Shown here: piece by piece, positions 34,823 to 43,495 of the stretch | How positions within the stretch are numbered: position 1 is the stretch's first letter | How the letters are laid out: each line of letters opens with the position of its first letter | Source of the DNA: UBA2022 sp964621555 | Lineage (GTDB): Bacteria > Patescibacteriota > Dojkabacteria > SC72 | Length of the DNA: 51,761 nt | Direction of reading: 5' to 3' | Assembly: GCA_964621555.1 (NCBI GenBank) | Contig: CAZUOO010000002.1 | Span: forward strand, 1 to 51,761 | Notes under the pieces: generated by a model | Databases searched by the model: none | Told to the model about the DNA's origin: nothing | What the model saw: only the letters and a program-made list of their open reading frames with translations | Made by a program: the position numbers and the translations under genes

Positions 34823-34910
34823 TGGCGGAGAGGCAGGGATTCGAACCCTGGGTAGGTTGCCCTACGACGGTTTTCAAGACCGTTCCATTCGACCACTCTG
34901 GCACCTCTCC
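34823..34910 (-). tRNA. tRNA-Ser, anticodon TGA
   Basis: An 88-nt class II tRNA including an encoded CCA (34825-34823). The acceptor GGAGAGG (5' end 34910) pairs with CCTCTCC; discriminator G; anticodon loop with TGA; long variable arm GTAGGGCAACCTAC; T-arm GGTTCGAATCC. A TAGAAT box (34925-34920) lies 9 nt upstream of the mature 5' end, the same distance as for tRNA-Leu. Confidence 0.97.
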
Positions 34911-34950
34911 AACTTGTGCATTCTACTAGAAAAAGGAGATTATATCTAGA

Positions 34951-35928
34951 CTAACCCTTCGTAAAGATCTCTCTAATAACATCATCAAGACCCATTTCAT
35001 CAATGTTTAAATCCTCAACTTGAAAACTCTTTAATAGTTTTGCAGAAACATTAGGAACACTATCCCTATGAACTTTCAATACGCCATTAATATCATCCAA
35101 CCTAACGATCTCCCCTATCGCTTCTAAATCAGACCTTAAAATCTTTTTATTAGCTACAAAAGAAATAGTCTTATACTGTGCATGAACTTTAATTAAGTTT
35201 GATACACTACCGTCGTACATAATACGACCATCATCAATAATTATAACCCGCTTACAAAGCTCCTTAACATCATCCATATAGTGACTAGTTAACATCACGG
35301 TTGTTTCATACTTACGATTATACTCTTTAAAGAAAGTCCTCAACTTCTTCTGCATAACAACATCCAAACCAATGGTAGGTTCATCAAGAAATAGTACCTG
35401 TGGACTATGCAATAAGGAGGAAAGCAGTTCACACTTCATCCTCTGTCCAAGTGATAATTTACGAACAGAAATATTAACTACACTCCCAATATCAAGAAGA
35501 TCAATCAAATCGTCCAATCTTGGATAGAAGTCGGAATCACTAATCTCGTATATCTCTTTATTCATAAGGAAGGAATCCATAGCAGGAAGATCCCACCACA
35601 ACTGATTCTTCTGCCCCATAACCAATGAAATCCTCTTAAGAAACTCTGTATTTCTCTCCCATGGAGTATATCCAAGCACAGAAACAGAACCGCTAGTTGG
35701 GTAAAGTAAACCTGATAGACTCTTTAAAGTAGTTGTTTTTCCTGCTCCATTTGGACCAATGAAACCAACAAACTCTCCCCTCTCTATATTAAAGGAAACA
35801 TTATCAACCGCTTTAACAGTACTATACTCTCTCTTAAATAGATTCTTGATAGTCCCTTTAAGACCTGGAGCTTTTCTATATATTTGAAACTCTTTCCGAA
35901 GATTTTTAACCTTAACGTCGTACTTCAT
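34951..35928 (-). CDS. ABC transporter ATP-binding protein (ABC-2 exporter type), no permease nearby
   Basis: A 325-residue ATPase with Walker A GPNGAGKTT (58-66), Q-loop region VMGQKNQLWWDLPA, signature LSLGQRMKCELL, Walker B QVLFLDEPTIGLD and the switch histidine in LTSHYMDD. The KNLFKREYSTVKAVDNVSF start and the QKNQLWWDLPA segment fit the COG4586 group, whose ATPases work with two ABC-2 permeases. No permease gene lies upstream or downstream in this window. Transcript starts 6 nt from a TG-A-TAGAAT extended -10 box; tRNA-Ser follows 40 bp after the stop. Confidence 0.92.
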   Translation of the reverse strand: MKYDVKVKNLRKEFQIYRKAPGLKGTIKNLFKREYSTVKAVDNVSFNIERGEFVGFIGPNGAGKTTTLKSLSGLLYPTSGSVSVLGYTPWERNTEFLKRISLVMGQKNQLWWDLPAMDSFLMNKEIYEISDSDFYPRLDDLIDLLDIGSVVNISVRKLSLGQRMKCELLSSLLHSPQVLFLDEPTIGLDVVMQKKLRTFFKEYNRKYETTVMLTSHYMDDVKELCKRVIIIDDGRIMYDGSVSNLIKVHAQYKTISFVANKKILRSDLEAIGEIVRLDDINGVLKVHRDSVPNVSAKLLKSFQVEDLNIDEMGLDDVIREIFTKG

Positions 35929-35934
35929 GTCCTC

Positions 35935-35979
35935 ATTCTATCATATAAGATTGACGTGGGAATAGTATTAAAATAATAT
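35935..35979. promoter_or_regulatory. Divergent promoters, ABC ATPase/surface cassette
   Basis: Minus: extended -10 TG-A-TAGAAT (TAGAAT 35940-35935) ends 6 nt before the ABC ATPase ATG. Plus: TTGACG (35951-35956), 17-bp spacer, TAATAT (35974-35979), ending 7 nt before ATG 35987. The plus -10 box overlaps the upstream in-frame ATG at 35978, so that ATG cannot be on the mRNA. Confidence 0.65.
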
Positions 35980-35986
35980 GATTAGT

Positions 35987-37195
35987 ATGAAAATATTCCG
36001 ATTATCTATATCTACAATTCTAGTATTAATCCTTTGCACTAATCCTGTAATTGCCAACAACCTACAATCCGATAATTTTAAGATTGTGGACGCCACAACA
36101 AACTCTGGAGGGGAAGTAACAGGATCGAGCAACTTTAACCTCCTCAATACTGTAGGTAGTTTCTCTGGAGACCCTCGTCTGCTATCCACCAACTATAGAG
36201 CGGGAATTGGAACCGTTGAAATATACCTTGCAAATACCCCTAAGATTAGCTGTTTTGAAACCACTACAAATGGGACATCACAGTGCACCACAGGTCCCTC
36301 ATACTTAAATAGCGATGGAATGACAACCGTATGTGGACCTAACGGATGTTATGACCGAGGTAGATTTGAAATAGACATACAGAGAAACCCTGCAGATACG
36401 TTATACGGAATACAAGTGTCCACAGATAGCTTTACCACAGATACTAGATACCTAGACGGAGTAACCGGGAAGCCTAAAAACTCCAGTCTCAGAACAATAG
36501 CTGACTATAAAACAAAGGCAGGTTGGGAAACTGACGTGACCAATGTTAAAGGTCTCACATCAGGAACGCAATATACTATTCGCGCCGTGGCTCTTCACGG
36601 TGACTTCACGGAATCAGAGGTAGGACCATCTGTATCCGCAACCACTGCAAATACACACATGAGTTTCGACCTAGATATAAGCGATGTAAACGGAATAACA
36701 ACCGAAAGCGCACCACCATACCTTGTTGAATTCAACAACACCAGAACTTTAATACAAACAGGACCCCCACGAACATCCTTAAATGTAATATGGATGGATA
36801 TATCAACCAACGCTCAGGGAGGATTTGCACTAGTACAAAAGGGCGAGTATGGAGGATTATTTAGTACGTCGCAAAGCTACACGGTACCATCAGAGAATGC
36901 CAATCTAGATGGAGAAAGTGAAGGATTTGGCCTACAAAGCTACTACACAGCACAAGAGAAGCAAACAGGAAGTGGGAGTGGAGATCTTGGAGCTATCACC
37001 ACCAATGCCAACTACGCAGGTTCAGGCAATACGGTAGGGAAAATTGCGCAAGTCTATTTAAAAATGTATGAGTCAAATAAACCGCTTCTTAATGGGAGAA
37101 TGGGGATACAGCTTAAAGCTAGAGTATCTGGATTAACCCCTGCCTCTACCGATTACTCAGAAGACATTACTTTTATTATGATTCCTAGATATTAA
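35987..37195 (+). CDS. Secreted surface protein with fibronectin III-like region
   Basis: A 402-residue protein; I start it at the second ATG (MKIFRLS) because of the promoter. Signal peptide about 1-23 (ends NPVIANN). Residues about 24-85 carry the SSNFNLLNTVGSFSG ... STNYRAGIG pattern common in CPR secreted proteins; about 120-215 looks like an Fn3 domain (LTSGTQYTIRAVALHG); the remainder is beta-rich, with a CTTG...CGPNGC cysteine group. No C-terminal anchor. First gene of the surface cassette. Confidence 0.7.
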   Translation: MKIFRLSISTILVLILCTNPVIANNLQSDNFKIVDATTNSGGEVTGSSNFNLLNTVGSFSGDPRLLSTNYRAGIGTVEIYLANTPKISCFETTTNGTSQCTTGPSYLNSDGMTTVCGPNGCYDRGRFEIDIQRNPADTLYGIQVSTDSFTTDTRYLDGVTGKPKNSSLRTIADYKTKAGWETDVTNVKGLTSGTQYTIRAVALHGDFTESEVGPSVSATTANTHMSFDLDISDVNGITTESAPPYLVEFNNTRTLIQTGPPRTSLNVIWMDISTNAQGGFALVQKGEYGGLFSTSQSYTVPSENANLDGESEGFGLQSYYTAQEKQTGSGSGDLGAITTNANYAGSGNTVGKIAQVYLKMYESNKPLLNGRMGIQLKARVSGLTPASTDYSEDITFIMIPRY

Positions 37196-37205
37196 CCCCA
37201 TATCT

Positions 37206-37285
37206 TATAACCTAATAAAGTTGACTTCCAACATCAATTTGTCATATTCTTAAAAGACAATTAACCTATACTATATAACCTAATA
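37206..37285 (+). repeat. 12-bp direct repeat upstream of the second surface gene
   Basis: TATAACCTAATA occurs at 37206-37217 and again at 37274-37285, 68 bp apart. The second copy contains the presumed -10 box of the following gene (TAATAC 37281-37286, 6 nt before the ATG). A regulatory role is possible; two copies are weak evidence. Confidence 0.5.
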
Positions 37286-37292
37286 CTTCGAT

Positions 37293-38420
37293 ATGAAAAC
37301 ACTTCTCAGAGCAGGACTATTAGTCGTTGCTACAACCTTCCTTCTCTCGCTAATACTTCCGAAATTCACTGCAAATGCAGACAATCTTAATGCGGTATAC
37401 TTCTTCCTCTCAAGAATGCAAACAAATATCAACGGTAGTTCAGCGACAGTTGAATATTTAATTGCACTCTCCCCTACCCAAACAATACCAACCAACGGTA
37501 CTGTAACAATACAGTTTCCGGATGCAGACGACACCAACTGGTGTAGAACTGCGGGTGCACTAACCGTAACCGGTGAGTCATCATCAATTGTAGACCTAAC
37601 ATCCACAAACTGGGATATCGATGCAGTACTACCAAACAGCGGTTCAGCCCTAACAGCTACATGTACACAAGGAGCAGGAGCAAATTCATCAGATACAATA
37701 GTAGTATCAAACGTTGGTGCGCTAACAGCATCCACAACATATGGATTCAAATTAACAAATGGTACAGCTGCAGGTGTGATTGGAACTGACGATACCGCAG
37801 GTAGCCACCCAACAACCGTAACCACACAAAGTGGTGCCACATTAGACTCTGGAACATTCGACGTAGAATTGGTATCTAACGACACAGTTACAGTTTCCGC
37901 AACAGTTAACGCAGCACCAACCGTAAACTGTTCAATAAGTACAAATACAGTAGATTTAGGAGTACTCTTCCCAGGTGGTGCATATTCAGCAGCCAGTCAT
38001 ACAATTTCAACATCAACATCCCTTTCAACCAGTGGATACTACTGGGCAGCATACGGAACGGGTGACGGAAGTACCGACGCAGGATTGTACAAGTCAACAG
38101 CTACTACATACCTTCTTCCGTCGACAGGAAGTACTACGATTGACCTAACAGGTGTTGGGACTGAAGGATTTGGAATGACAGTATCTGACCCTGACGCAGG
38201 CGGTGCAGCAGTAGTTCCTGCAGATTTCTCAGACGCATCACCAGGAATATTTGGCGCATTGGACAGGACAAGTGCAGGAGCAAGATTAATACTATATCAG
38301 AACGGTTCACAAGCCAGCCCTGATAACTCAACGATTACATACGGTGCGAAAGCAGGAGGCTCTGCAGAGGCAGGATCATACTCGGAGAATGTACATTTCA
38401 TCTGTGGAGCATACTATTAA
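37293..38420 (+). CDS. Secreted low-complexity surface protein
   Basis: A 375-residue Thr/Ser/Gly/Ala-rich protein with a signal peptide (about 1-30, ending FTANAD), beta-rich segments, three or four cysteines, and almost no lysine in the mature part. A C-terminal beta region (about 195-375, CSISTNTVDLGVLFPGG ... YSENVHFICGAYY) ends the chain without a membrane anchor. LPSTG occurs internally near residue 273 but is not followed by a membrane span, so it is not a sorting signal. Likely a structural surface subunit (inference). Second gene of the cassette. Confidence 0.65.
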   Translation: MKTLLRAGLLVVATTFLLSLILPKFTANADNLNAVYFFLSRMQTNINGSSATVEYLIALSPTQTIPTNGTVTIQFPDADDTNWCRTAGALTVTGESSSIVDLTSTNWDIDAVLPNSGSALTATCTQGAGANSSDTIVVSNVGALTASTTYGFKLTNGTAAGVIGTDDTAGSHPTTVTTQSGATLDSGTFDVELVSNDTVTVSATVNAAPTVNCSISTNTVDLGVLFPGGAYSAASHTISTSTSLSTSGYYWAAYGTGDGSTDAGLYKSTATTYLLPSTGSTTIDLTGVGTEGFGMTVSDPDAGGAAVVPADFSDASPGIFGALDRTSAGARLILYQNGSQASPDNSTITYGAKAGGSAEAGSYSENVHFICGAYY

Positions 38421-38455
38421 AAAACTCCTATGTTTAAAAATGTCTAACTACATAA

Positions 38456-39505
38456 ATGAAATTAATACCAGGAAAATATATCCTCACCACAGCAATATCC
38501 CTCTACCTTCTCTTTTCCCTAGCTCTTAAACCAGCAGATGCTCTTGGAGAAGCTAGCCTCTCATTAGGATTTGCCCCAACTGCAATGTACCTAACCCTTG
38601 AACCTGGAGAAACATATGAAGATGATATAACATTTTGGAATCTCTCCCCTTCCACGTTAAAATATCGAGTGCAAGTTAAAGGTTTCAAACAGATTGAAGA
38701 TGTCCCTGGAACTTCTCGTATACATACAGACTTCGAAGAAAGCAACGACCCATACTCAGCGTCTAAATGGGTTGAGGTTGAAGCTACAGACGTAGAACTT
38801 CATCCCAACGAATATTTCAAACTGCCTTTCAAAATCACTGTACCCAAAGATGTGGCTATTGGAGAATTCCACACCCTAATCTTCCTACAATCAATTCCAA
38901 ATCAAAACCCACTACAAGGATCAAGTACACTTGCAGACTTAGGATCTGGTCCTGCGATACTAATCAATACAGGGGATAATATAAGCGAGAGCGCTTCACT
39001 AGAATACTTCAAAACAGAGAAGAAATTCTATGAATACCCTCCTGTAACCTACCTAACAAGATATCTAAACAATGGCAATACACACATAACTCCAGCCGGA
39101 GATATTGTAATTGAAAACTTCCTAGGACAAGAGATAGATAGGATAACGTTCAATCCAAACAGACAAAGTTTGCTCAGAGCAAACTCAGCTGTATATACCA
39201 ACGATTGGGAAAATCCTCCAATATTCTTTAAAAATGGCAAAATAGCAATCGGACCTATAAAAGCCAAACTCATAACCACATATCGAGCAAACTTCCCCGG
39301 TTTCTCACCATTGAGTGCCACAACAACTTTTTGGATACTCCCATGGAAGATAATCTTGGGTGTAATTCTCGCAATCTCCTTCATCATCTACCTAATATCT
39401 AGAAACAAGGCTGAAAAAAAGAATGCAAAAAAAGCAATCCAAACTTCAGCTCCATACATTAATAATCCATCTACAAATTCCAATGAGTATAGAGAATACC
39501 CTTAA
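38456..39505 (+). CDS. Exported DUF916-like protein with C-terminal membrane anchor
   Basis: A 349-residue protein: signal peptide (about 1-30), then a beta-sandwich region with LEPGETYEDDITFWNLSPSTLKYRV and FKLPFKITVPKDVAIGEFHTLIFL, the pattern seen in DUF916/WxL-interacting proteins, a second beta region, a membrane span (about 302-322) and a Lys-rich cytoplasmic tail (RNKAEKKNAKK). Relatives in Firmicutes bind cell-surface polymers or WxL proteins. The next gene encodes a paralogue and overlaps this one by 23 bp. Confidence 0.7.
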   Translation: MKLIPGKYILTTAISLYLLFSLALKPADALGEASLSLGFAPTAMYLTLEPGETYEDDITFWNLSPSTLKYRVQVKGFKQIEDVPGTSRIHTDFEESNDPYSASKWVEVEATDVELHPNEYFKLPFKITVPKDVAIGEFHTLIFLQSIPNQNPLQGSSTLADLGSGPAILINTGDNISESASLEYFKTEKKFYEYPPVTYLTRYLNNGNTHITPAGDIVIENFLGQEIDRITFNPNRQSLLRANSAVYTNDWENPPIFFKNGKIAIGPIKAKLITTYRANFPGFSPLSATTTFWILPWKIILGVILAISFIIYLISRNKAEKKNAKKAIQTSAPYINNPSTNSNEYREYP

Positions 39506-40439
39506 AACATTTGCGATTGTATCAATAGCCACAATACTACTAACCTCTTTCCCACTAGAAAAGGATGCAGAAGCCAGCTCCATATCGACATCCCTCCAAG
39601 AATATACCCTTCAACCAGGTGACATTGAATTCGGTACTCTGGAATTTACAAGTAGTGAGAAAGAAGACCTTAAAATTAAATTAGATGTAAAATCATACGA
39701 CCCTGAAAAAGAAGTATTTTTAGACACCACCCCATTTATAGCTGTAAAACAGAGTAGCTACACTGTAAAACCTGGGCAGGAGATATCAATTGACTACGCC
39801 CTATCCATCCCCCTCCAACAACCCACCGGCACATATTTTAATGTAATTACAATTGAGCCTGAATTAGGAAACGACATTAACGGAAAAGGTGGAAGTATTA
39901 GCCTCAAAAACGGATTTGGATCACTATTTGCATTCCATATAGAAGATGGTGAAAACACCATAGATAAAATATTCATAGAAAAAAGCGACACTACATTAAT
40001 AATTGAAAAACGTGGATTCCCACTAATATCACCTATGACTGTGAAATATATATATAAAAACAACTCCAACTTCGTATTCAAGCCCCAAGGTGAAATACGC
40101 ATAGTGGATAAGGAGGGAAACCAGATACTAGAAAGAGTACAAATAAATCCTCAAAATAAAACCATATACCCAGGTGGAGAAATAGAAATACAGGAAAGCT
40201 TCAAAACATGGGACGACCTTGAAAAAGCACTCGATACTAAAATAATCACCGCAAGAATATACAATGGATTTACAGACAACTACCTAACCAATCAAGTAGA
40301 AGTATCCATAAAAGAACCTATTGGAGTTGTTGCAGTGCTAGCATCAATGATGATACTAGGAACAATCGCTGGAGTAGCTCGATTAATAAGCTATAAAATG
40401 GGATCTAGAAAGAAAGTTAAAGTAGAACCTGCGCAGTAG
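39483..40439 (+). CDS. Exported DUF916-like protein, paralogue of the preceding gene
   Basis: From ATG 39483 (MSIENTLK) the protein has 318 residues; a longer frame from 39423 would put about 20 hydrophilic residues before the signal peptide and overlap more with the upstream gene, so I reject it. Signal peptide about 1-30 (ends EASS), a beta region starting YTLQPGDIEFGTLEF (like YLTLEPGETYEDDITF upstream), a second beta domain, a C-terminal span (about 280-302) and a basic tail (KMGSRKKVKV). Duplicated architecture, low identity. Its end overlaps rnhC by 23 bp. Confidence 0.7.
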   Translation: MSIENTLKTFAIVSIATILLTSFPLEKDAEASSISTSLQEYTLQPGDIEFGTLEFTSSEKEDLKIKLDVKSYDPEKEVFLDTTPFIAVKQSSYTVKPGQEISIDYALSIPLQQPTGTYFNVITIEPELGNDINGKGGSISLKNGFGSLFAFHIEDGENTIDKIFIEKSDTTLIIEKRGFPLISPMTVKYIYKNNSNFVFKPQGEIRIVDKEGNQILERVQINPQNKTIYPGGEIEIQESFKTWDDLEKALDTKIITARIYNGFTDNYLTNQVEVSIKEPIGVVAVLASMMILGTIAGVARLISYKMGSRKKVKVEPAQ

Positions 40440-41286
40440 TTCTGAAAGATACTTTAGCTACACTATCAAGTTCATCTCTCCCATACTTCTCTACAAACCT
40501 CCTACCACTATCAACTACATTAGACGCACCCTTAGGAAAAGGGAAATCAAACTTCAAGGACATATTCTCCATATACGTTAGAAAATATCTACGCGCTATA
40601 ATTGAGGCAACAGCGGTAGGAAGATCCGAGCTCTCCGCTTTATGCATCTGCTTAAACTCAATACCCTTCATTACATCCCCCAACCTCCCTTTATTTGCAG
40701 AAAACTGATCAATCATAACGAAATTATAATCAATCGAACTACTACTCAACTCACCCACCAACTCCCTAATATTCTCACCATGAAGGTTCGCAAGCACCTT
40801 TGCAATATTATTAACCCTAGCATACTCACTATTAAATTTGGAAGGCTCCAACACCTTTACAGAGTATCTAACTAAATCTTTAACCTGATTATATATTTTA
40901 AGGATTGAAACGTCAGAAATGGCCTTAGAATCGCCGGCACCTGCACTAACAATAGTCGCATAACTCTCACTTGGTACGAAGCAAGCGCAAACCACCAAAG
41001 GACCGAAATAGTCACCCTTCCCCACCTCGTCTGCCCCAACATGTGCAACATAACTACCTACACTTGGCTTCCCAGATGAAACTAATTCAAGGATAGAAGA
41101 GAGATCTCCCTTTCCTTGCAATACCAATTTCCCACTACTATAGTACATGGCAGTAATAGACATAGATGCAAGCTTCCATGATAGGTATGGATTGGGATCG
41201 CTCTTAACCACAAAACCCATCTGTAATAGGTTGTGGTATAACTCTTTTGCCACCCCGCTTTCAATTTTAAGACTCTCTGTATTCAT
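40417..41286 (-). CDS. rnhC: Ribonuclease HIII
   Basis: Cleaves RNA in RNA-DNA hybrids. The 289 residues have an N-terminal TBP-like substrate domain (about 1-78) and the RNase H fold with GADEVGKGDYFGPLVV (D86, E87 and the GKGD motif of the HIII branch), FVMIDQF, and a late catalytic aspartate near PTAVASIIAR. Starts 4 bp after cysS in the same direction. Presence of HIII rather than HII is a lineage feature. Confidence 0.92.
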   Translation of the reverse strand: MNTESLKIESGVAKELYHNLLQMGFVVKSDPNPYLSWKLASMSITAMYYSSGKLVLQGKGDLSSILELVSSGKPSVGSYVAHVGADEVGKGDYFGPLVVCACFVPSESYATIVSAGAGDSKAISDVSILKIYNQVKDLVRYSVKVLEPSKFNSEYARVNNIAKVLANLHGENIRELVGELSSSSIDYNFVMIDQFSANKGRLGDVMKGIEFKQMHKAESSDLPTAVASIIARRYFLTYMENMSLKFDFPFPKGASNVVDSGRRFVEKYGRDELDSVAKVSFRTTAQVLL

Positions 41287-41290
41287 ATAA

Positions 41291-42745
41291 CTATAATTTC
41301 TCTATAACTTGACCCTCTGAAGTATCTTTAACTACATACCCTAAATCCATAATCTCGTTGCGAATAGTATCCGAGAGGCCAAAATCTTTATCCTTTCTAG
41401 CCTGTTCTCTTTTCTCAACCAACTCCTTTACACTATCAGGAATATCAACTAAATCACTCGCATAGATTGCCTCAGCTAGCTTAAGCCCAAATAGCCTATC
41501 GAAGTCTAATACCGTGGTAACTACATCTGCATCACTCTCACTAGACCTAACAAGATCAGCAAGTACCGCGAAAGCCTCAGACATATTCAAGTTATCATGA
41601 AGAGCACTCTTAAGCCGCTCTTTATATTCATCAAGCACCTTACCTTCCTTCCCTTCCGCTTTCTCTACCCTACCCTTTAACCTACTTATAACCGCAAGAC
41701 GAGAGTTCTTTGCTCCATCCAACGACTCAGTTGAAAACTTAAGCGGAATTCTATAATTCGCAGAGATTAACAACCACCTAATATCCATAGGATCATAACC
41801 AAGTTCTAGAAGTTCGGATATTGTATTTGCATTCCCAGCACTTTTAGCCAGCTTCTCCCCCACTTTAGATTGTAGGTGTTCATTATGAACCCACATATCT
41901 ACAACTTCCTTCTCCAATGCACCGAAATTTTGAGCCCTTTCGTTGGAATGATGTACAGGAATGTGTTCAATACCACCCGTATGAATAGATATAAAATCAC
42001 CAAGGTGCTCTACACCCATTGCAGAACACTCAATATGCCATCCAGGAAAGCCATCACCCCAAGGTGAATTCCAGTGCATTGTATGGTCGGCATACTGACC
42101 GTATCGCTTCATCCACAGCACAAAATCTGCAGGATTCCTTTTCTCAGAATCTACGTTTACATCGTCTCTCACTCCTACCAGTTTATCTTCAAGCTTCTGC
42201 CCAGAAAGTTCAGTATATTCTGCATATTTGGTTACATCAAAATATACCGCCTGTTTAGTTTCATATACATAACCCTTCTCTTCCATACTTTTTATCAACG
42301 CGATCATCGGGTCTATGCTGGCAGTCGCTCTAATCCAACCCCACTGTGCAAGCTCATTTACATCAAGATTATCAACCATCTCTTTACCTGAAGGAGAGAG
42401 AATATTTAAAAGGTAGAAGTCATGGATAAAAGATTTTGTGTAGTAGTTGGCAACCTCGTAGGGATCTTTCACACCCAATCGCTTTGCTCCCGTCTCCATT
42501 TTATCCTCTCCGTAGTCTTCATCACTAGTTAAATGACCTACATCGGTTATATTCATTATCCTTTTGACATCATATCCAAGGTATAGAAGAGCCCTGTGGA
42601 GAATATCCCAGTTTGAATATGCACGATAGTTACCTATATGTTGATGGTGGTATACGGTTGGTCCACAATTATATACGGTTATGACACCATCGGAGTTTGG
42701 CTTAATTTCTTCTAATTGTCTTGAGAGGGTATTGTATAATTTCAT
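41291..42745 (-). CDS. cysS: Cysteinyl-tRNA synthetase
   Basis: Class I synthetase, 484 residues. CGPTVYHHQHIGNYR contains the zinc-ligand cysteine and the HIGH-type motif (HIGN); the zinc site continues with ECSAMGVEHLGDFISIHTGGIEHIPVHHSNERAQ; the KMSKS motif is present as KLAKSAGN. The C-terminal anticodon-binding region is full length. It stands after recR with a 125-bp gap carrying an inverted repeat, and rnhC follows directly. Confidence 0.96.
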   Translation of the reverse strand: MKLYNTLSRQLEEIKPNSDGVITVYNCGPTVYHHQHIGNYRAYSNWDILHRALLYLGYDVKRIMNITDVGHLTSDEDYGEDKMETGAKRLGVKDPYEVANYYTKSFIHDFYLLNILSPSGKEMVDNLDVNELAQWGWIRATASIDPMIALIKSMEEKGYVYETKQAVYFDVTKYAEYTELSGQKLEDKLVGVRDDVNVDSEKRNPADFVLWMKRYGQYADHTMHWNSPWGDGFPGWHIECSAMGVEHLGDFISIHTGGIEHIPVHHSNERAQNFGALEKEVVDMWVHNEHLQSKVGEKLAKSAGNANTISELLELGYDPMDIRWLLISANYRIPLKFSTESLDGAKNSRLAVISRLKGRVEKAEGKEGKVLDEYKERLKSALHDNLNMSEAFAVLADLVRSSESDADVVTTVLDFDRLFGLKLAEAIYASDLVDIPDSVKELVEKREQARKDKDFGLSDTIRNEIMDLGYVVKDTSEGQVIEKL

Positions 42746-42777
42746 GAATATATTGCTAATATTAAAACATCACTATA

Positions 42778-42799
42778 CTGCTAGATAATATCATAGCAG
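42778..42799. repeat. Inverted repeat in the recR-cysS gap
   Basis: CTGCTA (42778-42783) and TAGCAG (42794-42799) enclose GATAATATCA, which is itself almost symmetric, giving a stem of about 10 bp with one bulged A. No T-run follows it on the minus strand (an A-run flanks it on the plus strand), so it is not a classic terminator for recR. It sits 33 bp upstream of cysS and could be an operator. An 11-bp direct repeat ATAATATCATA (42785-42795 and 42865-42875) overlaps it and the recR stop. Confidence 0.5.
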
Positions 42800-42870
42800 A
42801 AAAAAGGGAGAAAATAGTTAGCAACAACAGTATATATTATTATTTCTACGAGGATTCATGGCTAATAATA

Positions 42871-43494
42871 TCATAAAGCGTTTCTTCCTTCAAAAGACCG
42901 CTTCAATGTTAGTTGGTCGGCATACTCTAAATCAGCCCCTGTAGGTAATCCCATTGCCAACCTGCTCAACTTCACTTTTTCTGAAACTCCCATCTGCTCA
43001 ATCATGTCATTAATATAGTTTGATGTAGCTTCACCTTCTAAGTTAGGATTGGTGGCAATAATTAGTTCAAGCATACTATGTTCCTCTAGAAGTTTGGCAA
43101 CCCTCCCTTTTAATTCTTTAAACCTCAACTCATCTGCTCCAATACCGTCGGCAGGAGATATTAATCCACCTAGTACAAAGTATAGCCCTCTAAATATACC
43201 AGCATTTTCGAAGGCCACCACATCAAGAGGATCTTCAACAATACAAACCTTGCTAGAATCTCGTAAAGGGGATGAACATATATTACATATTTCAGAGTCA
43301 GAAACGTTAAAACATAGGGTACAATTTACAATCTTCTCATCCATCTCAGTTAATACATTGGCAAGTCTAGTGGCATCTTTTTTAGAAGACCTAAGAAAAT
43401 GATATGCCATTCTAGCGGCAGACTTTGGGCCCACCCCCGGTAGTTTACTGAACTCATCTATAACTTTTTCAACAGAGAGAGGAAGAACTGCCAT
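42871..43494 (-). CDS. recR: Recombination protein RecR
   Basis: RecFOR-pathway DNA clamp. The 207 residues show the HhH segment FSKLPGVGPKSAARMAYH, the zinc finger C58, C61, C70, C73 and the Toprim motif VEDPLDVVAFE (87-97). This is the only gene in the window that ends in TGA; a TAG follows two codons later in frame. It overlaps nothing, and starts 1 bp after ybaB in the conserved dnaX-ybaB-recR order. Confidence 0.95.
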   Translation of the reverse strand: MAVLPLSVEKVIDEFSKLPGVGPKSAARMAYHFLRSSKKDATRLANVLTEMDEKIVNCTLCFNVSDSEICNICSSPLRDSSKVCIVEDPLDVVAFENAGIFRGLYFVLGGLISPADGIGADELRFKELKGRVAKLLEEHSMLELIIATNPNLEGEATSNYINDMIEQMGVSEKVKLSRLAMGLPTGADLEYADQLTLKRSFEGRNAL

Positions 43495-43495
43495 A

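Noticed and set aside
34800..34904. ATG-initiated N-terminal extension of the DHH protein
   Set aside because: The extra 35 codons mostly translate tRNA-Ser; the tRNA call is much stronger.
38101..38130. LPSTG-like sortase signal inside the 37293-38420 protein
   Set aside because: It is about 100 residues from the C-terminus and is followed by neither a membrane span nor a basic tail, so it cannot act as a cell-wall sorting signal.
39423..39482. Upstream start for the second DUF916-like protein
   Set aside because: Adds about 20 hydrophilic residues before the signal peptide and extends the overlap; ATG 39483 gives a normal signal peptide.
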